From Pseudomonas sp. Q1-7 (GTDB lineage: Bacteria > Pseudomonadota > Gammaproteobacteria > Pseudomonadales > Pseudomonadaceae), in assembly GCF_028010285.1 (NCBI RefSeq), contig NZ_CP116304.1:199501-263500 (forward strand): a DNA stretch of 64,000 nucleotides. The letters are read 5' to 3'. A program made the translations under genes and the position numbers. This document shows positions 9,281-17,472 of this stretch, piece after piece (position 1 is the stretch's first letter; each line of letters starts with the position of its first letter). The notes under the pieces are model-generated. The model was given only the letters and a program-made list of their open reading frames with translations, searched no databases and was not told the DNA's origin.

Positions 9281-9490
9281 TCTTTTCTCCAAGTTGTTGG
9301 GCGCTGAATATCTTAACTTTACCAATGCGAGGAAGTTCGCAGTGAGACTCGGGTTTTTGCTTGGGAAAGTTCGAAATATAGCGGTGGAATCAACCCGCGG
9401 AATGACGCGGAAAATTCCCGCAATGGGCCGGTCCGACGAGGCAGCGGGAGGCCATGCTCCGGGCGCGCTGGCAAGCTGGGCGTTCTCGGT

Positions 9491-10408
9491 TCAGCCTTCG
9501 TTGCGCAGGCTGTACATGCGGCATTCGGCGACCAGCGCGAGCAGGTTCGGGTCGCGCTCGCGGGCTTTCAGGAATACCGCGCCGATGTGCTGCTGCAGGC
9601 GATAGCGCGCCTGCAGCGGGATCAGCTTCACGCGGTTCTCGTAGACCGCCGCGATGCGTCCCGGCAGCAGGGCATAGCCCACCCCGGAGCTGACCATGCT
9701 GAGCAGGGTGAAGATGTCGTTCACCTGCATCGCCACCTTGGGCTCGAAGCCGGCCTGCTGGAACACGCGCGCGCCGTCGCGGTGGGTGGCGAAGCCCTGG
9801 GTGAGGGTGATGAAGGTGGAGTCGGCGAGGTCCGCCAGGTCCACTTCGGCCTGGTCGGAGAAGGGCGAGTCGGTGGGCACGGCGAGGAAGATGTCGTCGG
9901 AAAACAGCGGCAACTGCTCGCAATCCGGGTCGCTCACGCTTTCGTCAAGGGACACCAGAATGGCGTCCAGCTCCAGGTTTTTCAGGCGATAGAGCAGGTC
10001 GACGTTGGAGCCCAGGGTGAGGTCGATGTTCAGTTCGCTGCGCCGCAGCTTCAGGCCCATCACCAGTTGCGGCACGGTCTTCACCGTCAGCGAGTAGAGC
10101 GCGCCGAGCTTGAAGCGCTCGGCGGAGAACCCGGCCGCCTCGCGGGTCAGGCGCACCATCTCGACGGCGTCCTGAATCAGCTTCTGCGCCTTTTCCTCCA
10201 GCACGTAGGCGCTTTCCAGCGGCGTCAGGTTGCGTCCCTCGTGCTTGAACAGCGGGCAACGCAGGGCGCTCTCCAGGGAATGGATGGCCCGGTGCACGCT
10301 GACGTTGCTGGTGTTCAGCTCGGCCGCTGCGCGCGACAGGTTGCCGCTGCGCATGAAGGCGAGAAAGGTTTCCAGCTTCTTCAGGGTGAGTTCTTCGTCG
10401 ATCTGCAT
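9491..10408 (-). CDS. mdcR: LysR-family transcriptional regulator, likely MdcR
   Basis: A 305-residue LysR regulator. The N-terminal winged helix-turn-helix (LKKLETFLAFMRSGNLSRAA, about residues 8-27) is followed by a type 2 periplasmic-binding-like effector domain. Regulators at this position, convergent with mdcABCDEGH-madLM, control malonate use in Pseudomonas. That role is inferred from family and synteny. The ATG at 10408 (MQIDEELTLKK) is preferred over an upstream start at 10477, which would add residues encoded by a dispersed repeat. Unusually, two unrelated genes separate it from madM. Confidence 0.88.
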   Translation of the reverse strand: MQIDEELTLKKLETFLAFMRSGNLSRAAAELNTSNVSVHRAIHSLESALRCPLFKHEGRNLTPLESAYVLEEKAQKLIQDAVEMVRLTREAAGFSAERFKLGALYSLTVKTVPQLVMGLKLRRSELNIDLTLGSNVDLLYRLKNLELDAILVSLDESVSDPDCEQLPLFSDDIFLAVPTDSPFSDQAEVDLADLADSTFITLTQGFATHRDGARVFQQAGFEPKVAMQVNDIFTLLSMVSSGVGYALLPGRIAAVYENRVKLIPLQARYRLQQHIGAVFLKARERDPNLLALVAECRMYSLRNEG

Positions 10409-10434
10409 GGCGGCCGCTTGAGTTCGTAGCTTGC

Positions 10435-10513
10435 GTAGGATGGGTAGAGCTTGCGAAACCCATCGAATCTCGGACACACCCGCATGGGTTTCGCTCCGCT
10501 CTACCCATCCTAC
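10435..10513. repeat. Dispersed inverted repeat GTAGGATGGGTAGAGC / GCTCTACCCATCCTAC
   Basis: The 16-base ends are perfect inverted copies (10435-10450 and 10498-10513), with inner arms around GCGAAACCCAT and ATGGGTTTCGC. The element lies just upstream of mdcR and could form a long cruciform or RNA hairpin. A relative with the same ends occurs at 24460-24552. Confidence 0.85.
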
Positions 10514-10548
10514 AGGGGGGCGGTTGCGCAGCGGAGATGACCTTTAGC

Positions 10549-10587
10549 GAATAAGCTAATAACGCATAAGTAAATAAATTCTTATTC
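10549..10587. promoter_or_regulatory. AT-rich dyad GAATAAG ... CTTATTC upstream of the hydrolase gene
   Basis: A strongly AT-rich block in an otherwise GC-rich region holds GAATAAG at 10549-10555 and its inverted copy CTTATTC at 10581-10587. It precedes the hydrolase gene at 10652. The AATAAG core also appears in front of the sulfur genes at 15062, 16174/16459 and 18978, so a shared regulator is a fair hypothesis. Confidence 0.45.
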
Positions 10588-10651
10588 CTTAACAGATATA
10601 TGGCGACCTCCTAGACTGCCCAGCATCGAACGTCAGCAAGGAGGGCTCGCC

Positions 10652-11233
10652 ATGCGCAGCCAGGCCATTCGTTACCTGATCCTGCCGGGATGGCAGGGCT
10701 CGTCCATCGATCATTGGCAAAGCCATTGGCAGCGCACGTTGCCCAATGCCAGCCGGGTCGAGCAGGCCGACTGGAACAACCCGGACCGCGAGGCCTGGGT
10801 GGCGGCGCTGGAGCGCGCCATCGACGCCGAACGCACCCCTGCCATTCTCATCGCCCACAGCCTGGGCTGCGTGACCGTGGCGCACTGGGCCGCGCAGGCC
10901 GACCCGGATGTGCTGCATCGCGTGCGCGGTGCCCTGCTGGTGGCGCCGGCGGACGTGCAGCGCCCCGGCTGCCCGGAGCCCTTGAAGGGCTTCGCGCCGA
11001 TTCCCACGGCTCTGTTGCCGTTCCCGACGCTGCTGGTCGGCTCGGACAACGACCACGCCGCCAGCCCGCAGCGGGCCCTGGAAATGGCCAGCGATTGGGG
11101 CTCGGAAGCGGTCCTCCTCACGGGGGCCGGGCATATCAACGTGAAGTCCGGGCACCACACCTGGGAGCAGGGTTTCGCCCATCTCTACCGTCTGCAAGGC
11201 CGCGTCGAAGCGTTCGCTCGCCAGCGCGCCTGA
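10652..11233 (+). CDS. Small serine hydrolase, RBBP9/YdeN family
   Basis: A 193-residue alpha/beta hydrolase of the RBBP9/YdeN group. The opening YLILPGWQGSSIDHWQSHW is characteristic. The nucleophile elbow AHSLGC puts the catalytic Ser at residue 70. An Asp in VGSDNDHAAS and a His in GAGHINVKSGH complete the triad. The substrate is unknown. The ATG follows AAGGAGGG. It stands alone between mdcR (minus) and a convergent MFS gene. The AT-rich promoter element shared with sulfur genes hints at sulfur-limitation control, but this is inference. Confidence 0.85.
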   Translation: MRSQAIRYLILPGWQGSSIDHWQSHWQRTLPNASRVEQADWNNPDREAWVAALERAIDAERTPAILIAHSLGCVTVAHWAAQADPDVLHRVRGALLVAPADVQRPGCPEPLKGFAPIPTALLPFPTLLVGSDNDHAASPQRALEMASDWGSEAVLLTGAGHINVKSGHHTWEQGFAHLYRLQGRVEAFARQRA

Positions 11234-11302
11234 GTCGCCCGCTACTCCGCTGCGGGCGGCTATGGCTTTTCGCCTCGACCTTCGAAGCCCCTCGGCGCCG
11301 CT

Positions 11303-11436
11303 TGGTGGGTCGGTGAAGCGTGACCCACCCTACAAGGCTGGAGAGATAGAAGGTTGGCGTAGCGCGCAGCGAAACCCAACGAATCGGTTGTTGGGCCTCG
11401 CTGCGCTCGGACCAGCGTGGCCCGCACCCACCTACC
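11303..11436. repeat. Composite dispersed repeat, GTGGGT / CCTCGCTGCGCTCGG family
   Basis: A short hairpin (GGTGGGTC with GACCCACC) is followed by GTTGGGCCTCGCTGCGCTCGG and a CACCCACCTACC end. It shares the string GGGCCTCGCTGCGCTCGGA with the element at 5370-5477. It fills most of the space between the convergent hydrolase and MFS genes, where no separate terminator is obvious. Confidence 0.7.
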
Positions 11437-11442
11437 GGAACA

Positions 11443-12633
11443 TCAGTGAAGCTGTCCGCTGGCCTTCAAATGGTCCTTCACTGCGCGCAGGCGCGGCAGC
11501 GGCAGGCACACCAGGATGGTCAGGGCCAGTACACCCACGCCCATCAGCGGCAGGTTGTTCAGACCCAGGTTGGTGCTCAGCCAGAGGCCGCCGACAAAGG
11601 CGCCGCTGGCGTTGCCCAGGTTGAAGGCGGCGTGGCTGAGGGTGGCGGCCAGGCTCGCCGATTCGCCGGCCTGCTCCACCAGCAGCAGTTGCAGCGGTGA
11701 GGAAATGGCGAAGCTGGCAACGCCCCAGAGGAACAGGCAGCCCAGCGCCAACACCGGAATCTGCGCGAAGACGAACAGCCCCAGCAGGCACAGCGCGCTC
11801 ACACCGAAGGCCAGCGGCAGCGAATGGCGGAAACCCCGGTCGGCCAGGCGCCCGCCCAACAGGTTGCCGATGGTCAAGCCGATGCCGAACAGCAGCAGGG
11901 CGAAGTTGGCGTGTTGCGGCGTGAAGCCGGAGACGTCGCGCAGCAGCGGGCTGATGTAGGTGAACACGCCGAACAGCGCCACCGACGACAGGCTGCAGAC
12001 GAACAGCGCATGCAGTACCGGGCGCCGCAGGATGCCGTCCCAGGCGCCGGCTGCGTTGGCCTGCGGCCTGGCGGTGATCGGCAGCCAGAGGGCCTGGGCC
12101 AGCAGCGTGAGGGCCCCCAGGCCGGCCACCACCATGAAGGTGACCCGCCAACTGGTGGCCTGGCCCAGCCAGGCGCCGGCCGGCACGCCGAGTACGTTGG
12201 CGATGGTCAGGCCGCTGAGCACCAGGGCCATGGCCGAGGCGCGGCGATGGGGCGGCGCCAGTTCGGCGGCGAGCAGGGTGGCGCAGCCGAAGAAGCCGGC
12301 GTGGCTGAACGCGGTGAACATGCGCATGGCCAGCAACCATTCGTAGTTCGGCGCCAGGGCACAGCCGAGGTTGCCCAGGGCGTAGGCGCCCATCAGCCAG
12401 AGCAGGGCCTGGCGCCGGGGCAGGCGGCCCAGCAGCGGGCCCAGCAGCGGCGCGCCGATCACCACGCCCATGGCATAGGCACTGACCAGCAGCCCGGCAT
12501 CGGACAGGCTGACCTGCAGATCGCTGGCCACTTCGGGCAGCAGACCCATGATGATGAATTCGCTGCTGCCGACGACGAAGCCGCCGAGGGCGAGGGCCAG
12601 CAACGGCAGGGAGAGGAGGGTGCTCGGGTTCAT
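11443..12633 (-). CDS. MFS transporter, DHA1 (AraJ/YdhP-like) family
   Basis: A 396-residue protein with the twelve-helix pattern of the major facilitator superfamily. The N-terminal segment (GGFVVGSSEFIIMGLLPEVA) and the loop after helix 2 (GPLLGRLPRRQALL) match the AraJ/YdhP exporters, with a second pseudo-repeat near GNLLGGRLADRG. These proteins usually export sugars, drugs or metabolites. No substrate can be assigned here. It is monocistronic on the minus strand, flanked by repeats on both sides. Confidence 0.88.
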   Translation of the reverse strand: MNPSTLLSLPLLALALGGFVVGSSEFIIMGLLPEVASDLQVSLSDAGLLVSAYAMGVVIGAPLLGPLLGRLPRRQALLWLMGAYALGNLGCALAPNYEWLLAMRMFTAFSHAGFFGCATLLAAELAPPHRRASAMALVLSGLTIANVLGVPAGAWLGQATSWRVTFMVVAGLGALTLLAQALWLPITARPQANAAGAWDGILRRPVLHALFVCSLSSVALFGVFTYISPLLRDVSGFTPQHANFALLLFGIGLTIGNLLGGRLADRGFRHSLPLAFGVSALCLLGLFVFAQIPVLALGCLFLWGVASFAISSPLQLLLVEQAGESASLAATLSHAAFNLGNASGAFVGGLWLSTNLGLNNLPLMGVGVLALTILVCLPLPRLRAVKDHLKASGQLH

Positions 12634-12731
12634 GGGGGTTCCGGTGGCGGGGCGTTCTTGCGAGGGGCGCGGATTCTACGCGGATTTCCTTGCAGGGGGC
12701 TTACCGGTCGCGGCGGACCGGAGGAACACCT

Positions 12732-12826
12732 TGTGGGGGCGAATTCATTCGCTATGCAGACCGCAGGTCTGCCTCGGACTTCCAGGGGGCAGCTGCGCCG
12801 CCCTTAGCGAATGAATTCGCCCCCAC
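12732..12826. repeat. REP pair (inverted repeat)
   Basis: The left end TGTGGGGGCGAATTCATTCG and the right end CGAATGAATTCGCCCCCAC are inverted copies, about 95 bases overall with an unrelated centre. It lies between tcyN and the MFS gene. Confidence 0.88.
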
Positions 12827-12853
12827 GAGGAGCGGCAAGGCGCCGGCGAAGCC

Positions 12854-13600
12854 TCAGCCCTGCAGGAACTTGCTCAGAAACTGCTTGGTGCGCTCTTCCT
12901 GTGGTGCGCTGAACAGGGCCTTGGCATCGCCCTGTTCGACGATCACGCCCTTGTCGATGAAGATCGCACGGTTGGCCACGTCGCGGGCGAAGCTCATTTC
13001 ATGGGTGACGATGACCATGGTGCGCTTCTCCTCGGCCAGGCCTCGGATGGTCGCCAGCACCTCGCCGACCAGCTCCGGGTCCAGCGCCGAGGTGGGTTCG
13101 TCGAAGAGGATCACATCCGGCTCCATGGCCAGGGCACGGGCGATGGCCACGCGCTGTTGCTGGCCGCCGGAAAGGCGCTTGGGGTAGGCATCTTCCTTGC
13201 CCGCCAGGCCGACCTTGGCCAACAGCCGACGCGCCTTTTCGACGGCGCGTTCGCGCGGCTCCTTCTTCACCACCACCGGGCCTTCGATGACGTTCTCCAG
13301 CGCGGTGCGATGGGGGAAGAGGTTGAAGCTCTGGAAGACGAAACCGACGTGCTGGCGCAGCTTGCGGATCAGGCCCTGCTGTTGCTTCAGCGGCCGGCTG
13401 GCGTCGATCTCGATCTCGCCGACCTTGATGAGCCCGCCACTGGGTTCTTCCAGCAGGTTCAGGCAGCGCAGCAGGGTGGTCTTGCCCGAGCCGCTGGGGC
13501 CGATGATGGCGACCACTTCGCCCGGTTCGATGGTCAGGTCGATGCCCTTGAGCACTTCCTGGCCCTTGAAGGATTTGGTCAGGTTACGAACGGTGATCAT
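12854..13600 (-). CDS. tcyN: Cystine/cysteine ABC transporter, ATP-binding subunit
   Basis: A 248-residue polar-amino-acid ABC ATPase. Walker A is GPSGSGKTT (near residue 34), the signature is LSGGQQQ, and Walker B is [14 protein letters not shown]. On its own it could serve any polar amino acid importer. Assignment to cystine/cysteine rests on the order tcyN-tcyL-tcyJ beside dcyD, the same set as yecC-yecS-fliY-dcyD of enterobacteria. The start overlaps the tcyL stop, so the two are translationally coupled. Confidence 0.9.
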   Translation of the reverse strand: MITVRNLTKSFKGQEVLKGIDLTIEPGEVVAIIGPSGSGKTTLLRCLNLLEEPSGGLIKVGEIEIDASRPLKQQQGLIRKLRQHVGFVFQSFNLFPHRTALENVIEGPVVVKKEPRERAVEKARRLLAKVGLAGKEDAYPKRLSGGQQQRVAIARALAMEPDVILFDEPTSALDPELVGEVLATIRGLAEEKRTMVIVTHEMSFARDVANRAIFIDKGVIVEQGDAKALFSAPQEERTKQFLSKFLQG

Positions 13601-14268
13601 CAGGCGTCGCGCTCATGCTGGTTGACCCGCGCCTCGAGGCGGCCCTGGACGTGCGACAGCACGGTGGCCAGCACCCAGTAGATCAGCGCGGCGGCCAGGT
13701 ACATGGTGAAAATCTCGAAGGTGCGCGCGGTGATCAGTTGCGCCTGGCGGAACAGTTCCGGCACCTGGATGGTGGCGGCCAGGGCGGTGTCCTTCACCAG
13801 CGAGATAAAGCTGTTGCCCAGCGGCGGCAGGGCGGTGCGCGCGGCCTGCGGGAGGATGGCGCGGACCAGGGTCTGGGTGCGGCTCATGCCGATGCTGGCG
13901 GCGGCTTCCCATTGCCCCTTGTCGATGGAGGCGATGGCGGCGCGGAGGATTTCCGAGGTGTAGGCGGCCATGTTCAGCGAGAAGCCGATCAGCGCCGCGG
14001 GCAGCGGTTCGAGCTGGATGCCCAGTTGCGGCAGGCCGTAATAGATCATGAACAGCTGCACCAGCAGCGGCGTGCCGCGGAAGAAGGACACGTAGATCCG
14101 CGAGGTCCAGCGCAGGGCGGTGAATCCGTAGAGGCGCATCAGGGCGAGGACGAAGCCCAGCAGCAGTCCGAAGAACATGCCGCCAAGGCTCAGCACCACC
14201 GTAAACACCGCGCCCTTCAACAGGAAGGGCGCGGAATCCAGCGCCAGTTGCAGGCTGCCTTCGATCAT
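13600..14268 (-). CDS. tcyL: Cystine/cysteine ABC transporter, permease subunit
   Basis: A 222-residue HisMQ-type permease with about five membrane segments. The EAA loop with a conserved Gly ([22 protein letters not shown]) docks the ATPase. It pairs with the adjacent ATPase and FliY/TcyJ-type binding protein. Both ends overlap the neighbouring genes by a few bases, giving a compact three-gene unit on the minus strand. Confidence 0.9.
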   Translation of the reverse strand: MIEGSLQLALDSAPFLLKGAVFTVVLSLGGMFFGLLLGFVLALMRLYGFTALRWTSRIYVSFFRGTPLLVQLFMIYYGLPQLGIQLEPLPAALIGFSLNMAAYTSEILRAAIASIDKGQWEAAASIGMSRTQTLVRAILPQAARTALPPLGNSFISLVKDTALAATIQVPELFRQAQLITARTFEIFTMYLAAALIYWVLATVLSHVQGRLEARVNQHERDA

Positions 14269-15062
14269 TGGGTCACGTCAGCCTTGAACCACTTCTCGGA
14301 GAGCTGCTTCAGGGTGCCGTCGGCCTTCAGCTTGGCCAGGGCCTTGTCGAGGGCGGCCAGCAGTTCCGGGTTGCCCTTGCGCAGGGCGATGCCGGCTTCC
14401 TGGCGGGAGAAGGGTTCGCCGGCCACGGCCAGGCGGCCGCCGGTCTTCTCGACCATTTCGAAGGCGGCCAGTCGGTCGACCAGGATGGCGTCGATGCGGC
14501 CGACGTTGAGGTCCTGGAACTTGGTGGGGTCATCGTCGTAGGTGCGGATGTCGGCCTGCGGGACGTTGTCCTTCAGCCATTGCTCGTAGTTGGTGCCCAG
14601 GCCCACGCCGACCTTCTTGCCGGCCAGGTCGGCCGCGGTCTTGATCTCGCCTTCGGTGCCCTTGCGCACCAGGGCCTGGATGCCGGAGACGGTGTAGGGG
14701 GTGGAGAAGTCGTACTTCTTCTTGCGCTCGTCGGAGATGGTGACCTGGTTGATCACCACATCCAGGCGCTTGGACTCCAGCGCGGCGAGAATGCCGTCCC
14801 ACTTGGTCGGCTGGAACTCGGCCTTCACGCCGATCTCCTTGGCCAGGGCCTCGGCCAGTTCAACTTCGAAGCCGGTCAGCTTGCCGTTCTCGTCCTGGTA
14901 GTTGAAGGGCGGGTAGGTGCCTTCCAGGCCGACCTTGATGGCGCCTTTCTGCTGGATGTCCTGGAGCAGGTCGGCGGCATGGCTGGTGCCGACGAAGCCG
15001 GCGCCGAGCACCAGGCTCAGGCTGCCGAGGATGAACTGGCGACGCAGGGTTGCGAATGTCAT
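14265..15062 (-). CDS. tcyJ: Cystine/cysteine-binding periplasmic protein (FliY/TcyJ)
   Basis: A 265-residue solute-binding protein with a signal peptide ending near SHAADLLQD. The family 3 signature GTYPPFNYQDENGKLTGFEVE is close after it, and KWDGILAALESKRLDVVINQ follows. FliY-type proteins bind L-cystine and related sulfur amino acids. The ATG at 15062 is preferred: the frame opens at 15176, but that would place 38 residues of intergenic sequence before the signal peptide. About 110 bases separate it from dcyD and include an AT-rich stretch that may carry a promoter. Confidence 0.92.
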   Translation of the reverse strand: MTFATLRRQFILGSLSLVLGAGFVGTSHAADLLQDIQQKGAIKVGLEGTYPPFNYQDENGKLTGFEVELAEALAKEIGVKAEFQPTKWDGILAALESKRLDVVINQVTISDERKKKYDFSTPYTVSGIQALVRKGTEGEIKTAADLAGKKVGVGLGTNYEQWLKDNVPQADIRTYDDDPTKFQDLNVGRIDAILVDRLAAFEMVEKTGGRLAVAGEPFSRQEAGIALRKGNPELLAALDKALAKLKADGTLKQLSEKWFKADVTQ

Positions 15063-15121
15063 GGGAGCCTCACGGGGCAGGTGGCAAAAGGGGGTGGCAA
15101 CTCTAGGGTGTCGGCTATATG

Positions 15122-15176
15122 CGACGAAATTTCCAAGAATTATCGATTGCTGCCATTTTGCAATAAGCAGCCTCAA
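15122..15176 (-). promoter_or_regulatory. AT-rich putative promoter region of tcyJ
   Basis: The gap between dcyD and tcyJ contains AATTATCGATTG and CAATAAG (15161-15167; CTTATTG on the coding strand) in an otherwise GC-rich setting. The AATAAG core is shared with the other sulfur-gene promoters of the window. This suggests that tcyJLN can be started separately from dcyD. Confidence 0.4.
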
Positions 15177-16174
15177 GCGATGCCCGCTGGATGATAGGCG
15201 AACAGCGCCGGCGAGCCACCGGTGTGCAGGAACAGCACCGGGCCGTCACCTTCGAAGGCGCCCTTGGCAATGCCGTCGAGCAGGCCGGCGAAGGCCTTGC
15301 CGGTGTACACCGGGTCCAGCAGCAGGCCTTCGTGGCTGGCCAGCAAGCGCATGGCCTCCAGGGTGGCGGCACTGGGTTCGCCATAGCGCGGGGCGAAGTA
15401 CTGGTCCCACAGCTCCACCTTGAGAGCCTTCGGGACTTCCACGCCAAGCAGGTCGGCGGTGCGTTGCAGCAGGCCTTCCACCTTGGGGCGCTGGGTGGCG
15501 GCGGGGCGCGAGACGGTCACGCCCACCACCCGCGTGCCGGGCAGGGCGTGTTCCAGGGCCAGCGCCAGCCCGGCGTGGGTGCCGGCGCTGCCGGAGGCCA
15601 GGACCACGGCGGCGAAGCGCTCACCGCTGGCCTTGATCTGCTCGGCCAGCTCCAGGCCGGCGCGCACGTAGCCCAGCGCACCGAGGGCGTTGGAGCCACC
15701 GATGGGCACCAGGTAGGGGCGCTTGCCGGCGCCGCGCAGGCGTTCGCCGGCGGCGGCGAGGAGGTCGTCAGCGTTGTCCAGGCTGGCCACCAACTCCACC
15801 TCGGCGCCGAACAGGTCGAGCAGCAGGCGGTTGCCGTTTTCCAGGTAGTTGCGGTCGGTGCTGCCGATGGGGTTCTCCAGCAGGGCGACGCAGGCAAGGC
15901 CCAGGCGCGCGGCCAGGGCGGCGGTCTGGCGCACATGGTTGGACTGGATGGCGCCGGCGGTGACCAGGGTATCGGCGCCCTGGGCCAGGGCCTCGGCGGC
16001 GAGAAACTCCAGCTTGCGCACCTTGTTGCCGCCCAGGGCGAACGGGGTGATGTCGTCACGCTTCACATAAACGCCGCGGCCGAGCTGCTGCGACAGTCGC
16101 TCCAGCCTGTCCAGCGGGGTGGGGGCGGGAACCAGTGGCAGACGGGGGAAGCGGGCGAGGGCGGCATTAAGCAT
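15173..16174 (-). CDS. dcyD: D-cysteine desulfhydrase
   Basis: A 333-residue PLP enzyme of the ACC deaminase/D-cysteine desulfhydrase family. It converts D-cysteine to pyruvate, sulfide and ammonia. The cofactor lysine is in [10 protein letters not shown] at residue 51, after the typical [15 protein letters not shown]. The phosphate-binding [13 protein letters not shown] segment is also present. The ATG at 16174 gives the family N-terminus ([16 protein letters not shown]). An upstream start at 16237 would add an unlikely Arg-rich leader. Pairing with a cystine importer matches E. coli and Salmonella. Closely related ACC deaminase cannot be excluded by eye, but the context favours DcyD. Confidence 0.9.
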   Translation of the reverse strand: MLNAALARFPRLPLVPAPTPLDRLERLSQQLGRGVYVKRDDITPFALGGNKVRKLEFLAAEALAQGADTLVTAGAIQSNHVRQTAALAARLGLACVALLENPIGSTDRNYLENGNRLLLDLFGAEVELVASLDNADDLLAAAGERLRGAGKRPYLVPIGGSNALGALGYVRAGLELAEQIKASGERFAAVVLASGSAGTHAGLALALEHALPGTRVVGVTVSRPAATQRPKVEGLLQRTADLLGVEVPKALKVELWDQYFAPRYGEPSAATLEAMRLLASHEGLLLDPVYTGKAFAGLLDGIAKGAFEGDGPVLFLHTGGSPALFAYHPAGIA

Positions 16175-16299
16175 GGTGGCGGCTCGGCGGGCAGTTGCGA
16201 AGGCTGCCACTCTAGTGAGCCAGCGCCTGGCAGGCAATTCTCGGAGGCGACATGAACATTCCAGTCAGTCAGGCAAGGGACAGGGTTGGCGTTGTCGCA

Positions 16300-16352
16300 T
16301 TCTTTTAACTTATGGAATAAGAGATGAACCAATAGTTATTTGATCGTTATAA
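16300..16352. promoter_or_regulatory. AT-rich divergent promoter region dcyD / metQ-like gene
   Basis: The 284-base divergent gap holds an AT-rich block with GGAATAAG (GAATAAG at 16315-16321), AATAGTTATTTGATCG and GTTATAAAAAATC. It contains the AATAAG core seen at the other sulfur loci and may serve both directions. Confidence 0.45.
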
Positions 16353-16458
16353 AAAATCTTCGTAACGTCGCGCTCAACCCGGCACACCCAGACCGGGCAT
16401 CCCAACACCCGCTCGCGGCTGAAGATCCAGCCGGGGCCCCGCAATCGAAAGGATCATC

Positions 16459-17241
16459 ATGAAGAAGTCCCTGCTGCTGACCGCCCTGGCCGCTGCCCTG
16501 TCCGTGTCCTTCGCCAACGCTGGCGAGAAACTGGTGGTCGCCGCCACCCCGGTGCCCCACGCGGAAATCCTCGAACTGGTCAAACCCCAGCTGGCCAAGG
16601 AAGGCGTGGACCTGGAAGTGAAAGTCTTCACCGACTACGTGCAGCCCAACCTGCAGGTGGACCAGAAGCGCCTGGACGCCAACTACTTCCAGACCAAGCC
16701 CTACCTGGACAACTTCAACAGCGGCAAGGGCACCCACCTGGTGATCGTCCAGGGCGTGCACGTCGAACCCTTCGGCGGTTACTCCAGCAAACACAAATCC
16801 CTGAAGGACCTGCCGGACGGCGCCACCATCGCCATCCCCAACGAGGGCAGCAACAGCGGCCGCGCCCTGCTCCTGCTGCAGAAGGCCGGGGTGCTGAAGC
16901 TGAAGGATCCGAAGAACGCCCTGGCCACGCCCAAGGACATCGCCGAGAACCCGCACAACTTCAAGTTCAAGGAACTGGAGTCGGCGCTGCTGCCGCGCGT
17001 GCTGGATCAGGTCGACCTGGCCCTGATCAACACCAACTACGCGCTGGAAGCCAAGCTGAACCCGACCACGGACGCCCTGGTGCTGGAAGACCGCACGTCG
17101 CCCTACGTGAACTACCTGGTGGCCCGTCCGGACAACAAGGACAGCGATGCCATCAAGAAACTCTCCACCGCGCTGACCAGCCCGGAAGTGAAAGCCTTCA
17201 TCGAGCAGAAGTACTCCGGCGCGGTGGTTCCCGCGTTCTGA
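16459..17241 (+). CDS. metQ: MetQ/NlpA-family methionine-binding protein
   Basis: A 260-residue NlpA/MetQ family substrate-binding protein with an N-terminal export signal (MKKSLLLTALAAALSVSFANA). Conserved segments are VAATPVPHAEILE, DYVQPNLQVDQKRLDANYFQ and IAIPNEGSNSGRALLLLQ. Many family members are lipoproteins, but here no cysteine is present at the cleavage region, so it should be a soluble periplasmic protein. No metN or metI lies beside it; it would have to use transporter subunits encoded elsewhere. It is followed by a clear terminator. Methionine or its derivatives are the likely ligand. Confidence 0.88.
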   Translation: MKKSLLLTALAAALSVSFANAGEKLVVAATPVPHAEILELVKPQLAKEGVDLEVKVFTDYVQPNLQVDQKRLDANYFQTKPYLDNFNSGKGTHLVIVQGVHVEPFGGYSSKHKSLKDLPDGATIAIPNEGSNSGRALLLLQKAGVLKLKDPKNALATPKDIAENPHNFKFKELESALLPRVLDQVDLALINTNYALEAKLNPTTDALVLEDRTSPYVNYLVARPDNKDSDAIKKLSTALTSPEVKAFIEQKYSGAVVPAF

Positions 17242-17287
17242 TCACAGGCTAGCCACGGTGGCGGGTGCATGACCCGCCCCTCCTCAC

Positions 17288-17324
17288 GCCGACGAGTCTC
17301 GACTATCGTCGGCGTTCTTTTTTT
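17288..17324 (+). terminator. Rho-independent terminator after metQ
   Basis: GCCGACGA and TCGTCGGC form an 8-bp stem with a 10-base loop, followed by GTTCTTTTTTT. It lies 46 bases after the metQ stop. Confidence 0.88.
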
Positions 17325-17344
17325 CGGGGCGGAACGTTGATCTT

Positions 17345-17433
17345 TGTGGGCGCGAATTCATTCGCGATGGACCGCGCAGCGGACCCTAATGGCAGACCTG
17401 CGGCCTGCTTTCGCGAATGAATTCGCTCCTACA
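17345..17433. repeat. REP pair (inverted repeat)
   Basis: The left end TGTGGGCGCGAATTCATTCG and the right end CGAATGAATTCGCTCCTACA are inverted REP copies about 89 bases overall. It lies between the metQ terminator and the trans-sulfuration gene. Confidence 0.88.
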
Positions 17434-17472
17434 GGTTTGTGCCCCATCCGTTTCCTCGCTCGGAGGTACTCC

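Noticed and set aside
12690-13187. A 165-codon plus-strand frame starting in the REP pair before tcyN
   Set aside because: It runs through an inverted repeat and then antisense to tcyN. Similar peptide fragments (NEFAPT) appear wherever a REP is read through.
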